This document shows, piece after piece, positions 63,299 through 64,000 of a stretch of 64,000 nucleotides of DNA. Under the pieces are notes generated by a model. That model was not told the DNA's origin. It did not search any database and saw nothing but the letters and a program-made list of their open reading frames with translations. Each line of letters starts with the position of its first letter. Positions within the stretch are counted from its first letter, which is position 1. The position numbers and the translations under genes are program-made. Source of the DNA: Rotaria sp. Silwood1 (Eukaryota > Rotifera > Eurotatoria > Philodinida > Philodinidae); assembly GCA_905250075.1 (NCBI GenBank), contig CAJNOP010000035.1, forward strand, positions 966,679-1,030,678, given 5' to 3'.

Positions 63299-64000
63299 AT
63301 ACATTATCATTAATTCTTTTAGATATGTAAAGAAAAGTTCTTTATGGTTACAAATTGTATCTAGAACATACGTTTTACATTGTTCTATAGTTTACATGTT
63401 AAATGAATTATCTTCACTCTGCTGTATTTTAATATTATCTTATTCTTATTGTTGATCTAATGATTTTCAAATATTCTCTTACATCATTATTTATATTATG
63501 TTGCTTCTAAATCTTTGATTGTTCATCAACGTCATAAATAATATACCTAACAACTCGCTCTTTTTACCATATATCAATACATTTCATCATCATTTTTCTT
63601 AAATGTTTCTAATTTTTCTATATTCTAATTTCGTTCTTTCTTTTAGTAATCGGCATGATTCTTATTTAGTTATCTCTCTTATAAAAGAACTTATGTCAGA
63701 ATAATAACCAGTAACAGTAAATGACCGATCCGATGCGGCAGAAAACTTTAACAGACGATATATTTTGTGTTCTAGTTTTTGTATGCTTGTTTTTATAAAT
63801 CAGTCATAGAGGTGTTTTTTCCCTCGATTAAACCATTTTTCATAATCTCAAGGACGATTTTTATGAAGGAGCACATTTTAGAAGATTTCTAGTGAGTGAA
63901 TATTCATCAAAGTACGCTTATTATATTTTATTAACTCATTTCTATGTCCAGTTGTATTATCAACACAATATAAAATCATTGATCATCGTTGTAATTTATC
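63299..64000. other. 3' flank of the 994-aa gene
   Basis: AT-rich, with no supported gene. An open frame continuing at 63231-63455 overlaps the previous exon in another frame and lacks family features. Confidence 0.5.

Noticed and set aside
1..64000. CRISPR arrays, tRNA or rRNA genes, bacterial operons
   Set aside because: No regular spacer repeats, tRNA B-box sequences or rRNA segments were seen; the window is intron-rich animal DNA.

Overview
This window is an AT-rich eukaryotic (animal) chromosome segment. It holds intron-rich genes whose introns are mostly 45-80 bases, with a few of 0.7-2.8 kb that carry transposon insertions. The set (centriolar CEP128, TUT4/7 uridylyltransferase, MED15, EIPR1, PEX3, EDEM2, SCYL3, PACRG, an alpha-1,3-fucosyltransferase) is metazoan, and PACRG and CEP128 imply centrioles and motile cilia. 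Small introns, AT-rich codon use, the mix of DNA transposons and strong splice acceptors just before several start codons suggest a small invertebrate, plausibly a bdelloid rotifer. That assignment is inference. Gene names rest on remembered family motifs, not on a database search.

Layout: 1-5128 (-) CEP128-like, 3' part beyond the window; 5834-19096 (+) TUT4/7-type terminal uridylyltransferase, 19 coding exons, 1284 aa; 19464-24799 (+) MED15, 14 exons, 786 aa; 25534-26229 (-) small MIT-domain protein; 26631-28503 (+) EIPR1/TSSC1, 389 aa; 28608-34548 (-) PEX3, 455 aa; 34660-38202 (-) EDEM2; 38515-44527 (+) SCYL3, 691 aa, with an apparently intact piggyBac element (38762-40943) in its first intron; 44528-46635 decayed coding remnants; 46636-47830 (-) orphan 358-aa protein; 47831-51135 gene-poor, with a 100-base run of N; 51136-51988 (+) GT10 fucosyltransferase, 5' incomplete; 51989-58259 gene-poor and repeat-bearing, with a 0.6-kb inverted repeat; 58260-59170 (-) PACRG, 282 aa; 59343-63298 (+) orphan 994-aa protein, divergent from PACRG. 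I joined exons by hand with GT-AG sites and matching phases, and most gene models close exactly in frame.

Mobile DNA sits mainly in introns and gene-poor stretches. Besides piggyBac there is a 2.4-kb hAT-like non-autonomous element with a perfect 8-base target duplication, apparently nested in an older hAT-like remnant. A 548-bp TA-flanked inverted-repeat element, a 0.7-kb inverted-repeat element and a further probable MITE lie in other introns of the uridylyltransferase gene.

The genes are mostly unrelated housekeeping genes rather than a pathway. The arrangements that may matter are the tight same-strand pair EDEM2-PEX3 (111 bases apart, with a strong splice acceptor 20 bases before the PEX3 start), the similar acceptor before MED15, and several short divergent promoters. 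Together they raise the possibility of spliced-leader trans-splicing and a small operon. No wholly new multi-gene system was found. The best candidates for new biology are the piggyBac with a splice-dependent C-terminus, the EDEM2-PEX3 pair, and the two orphan proteins.
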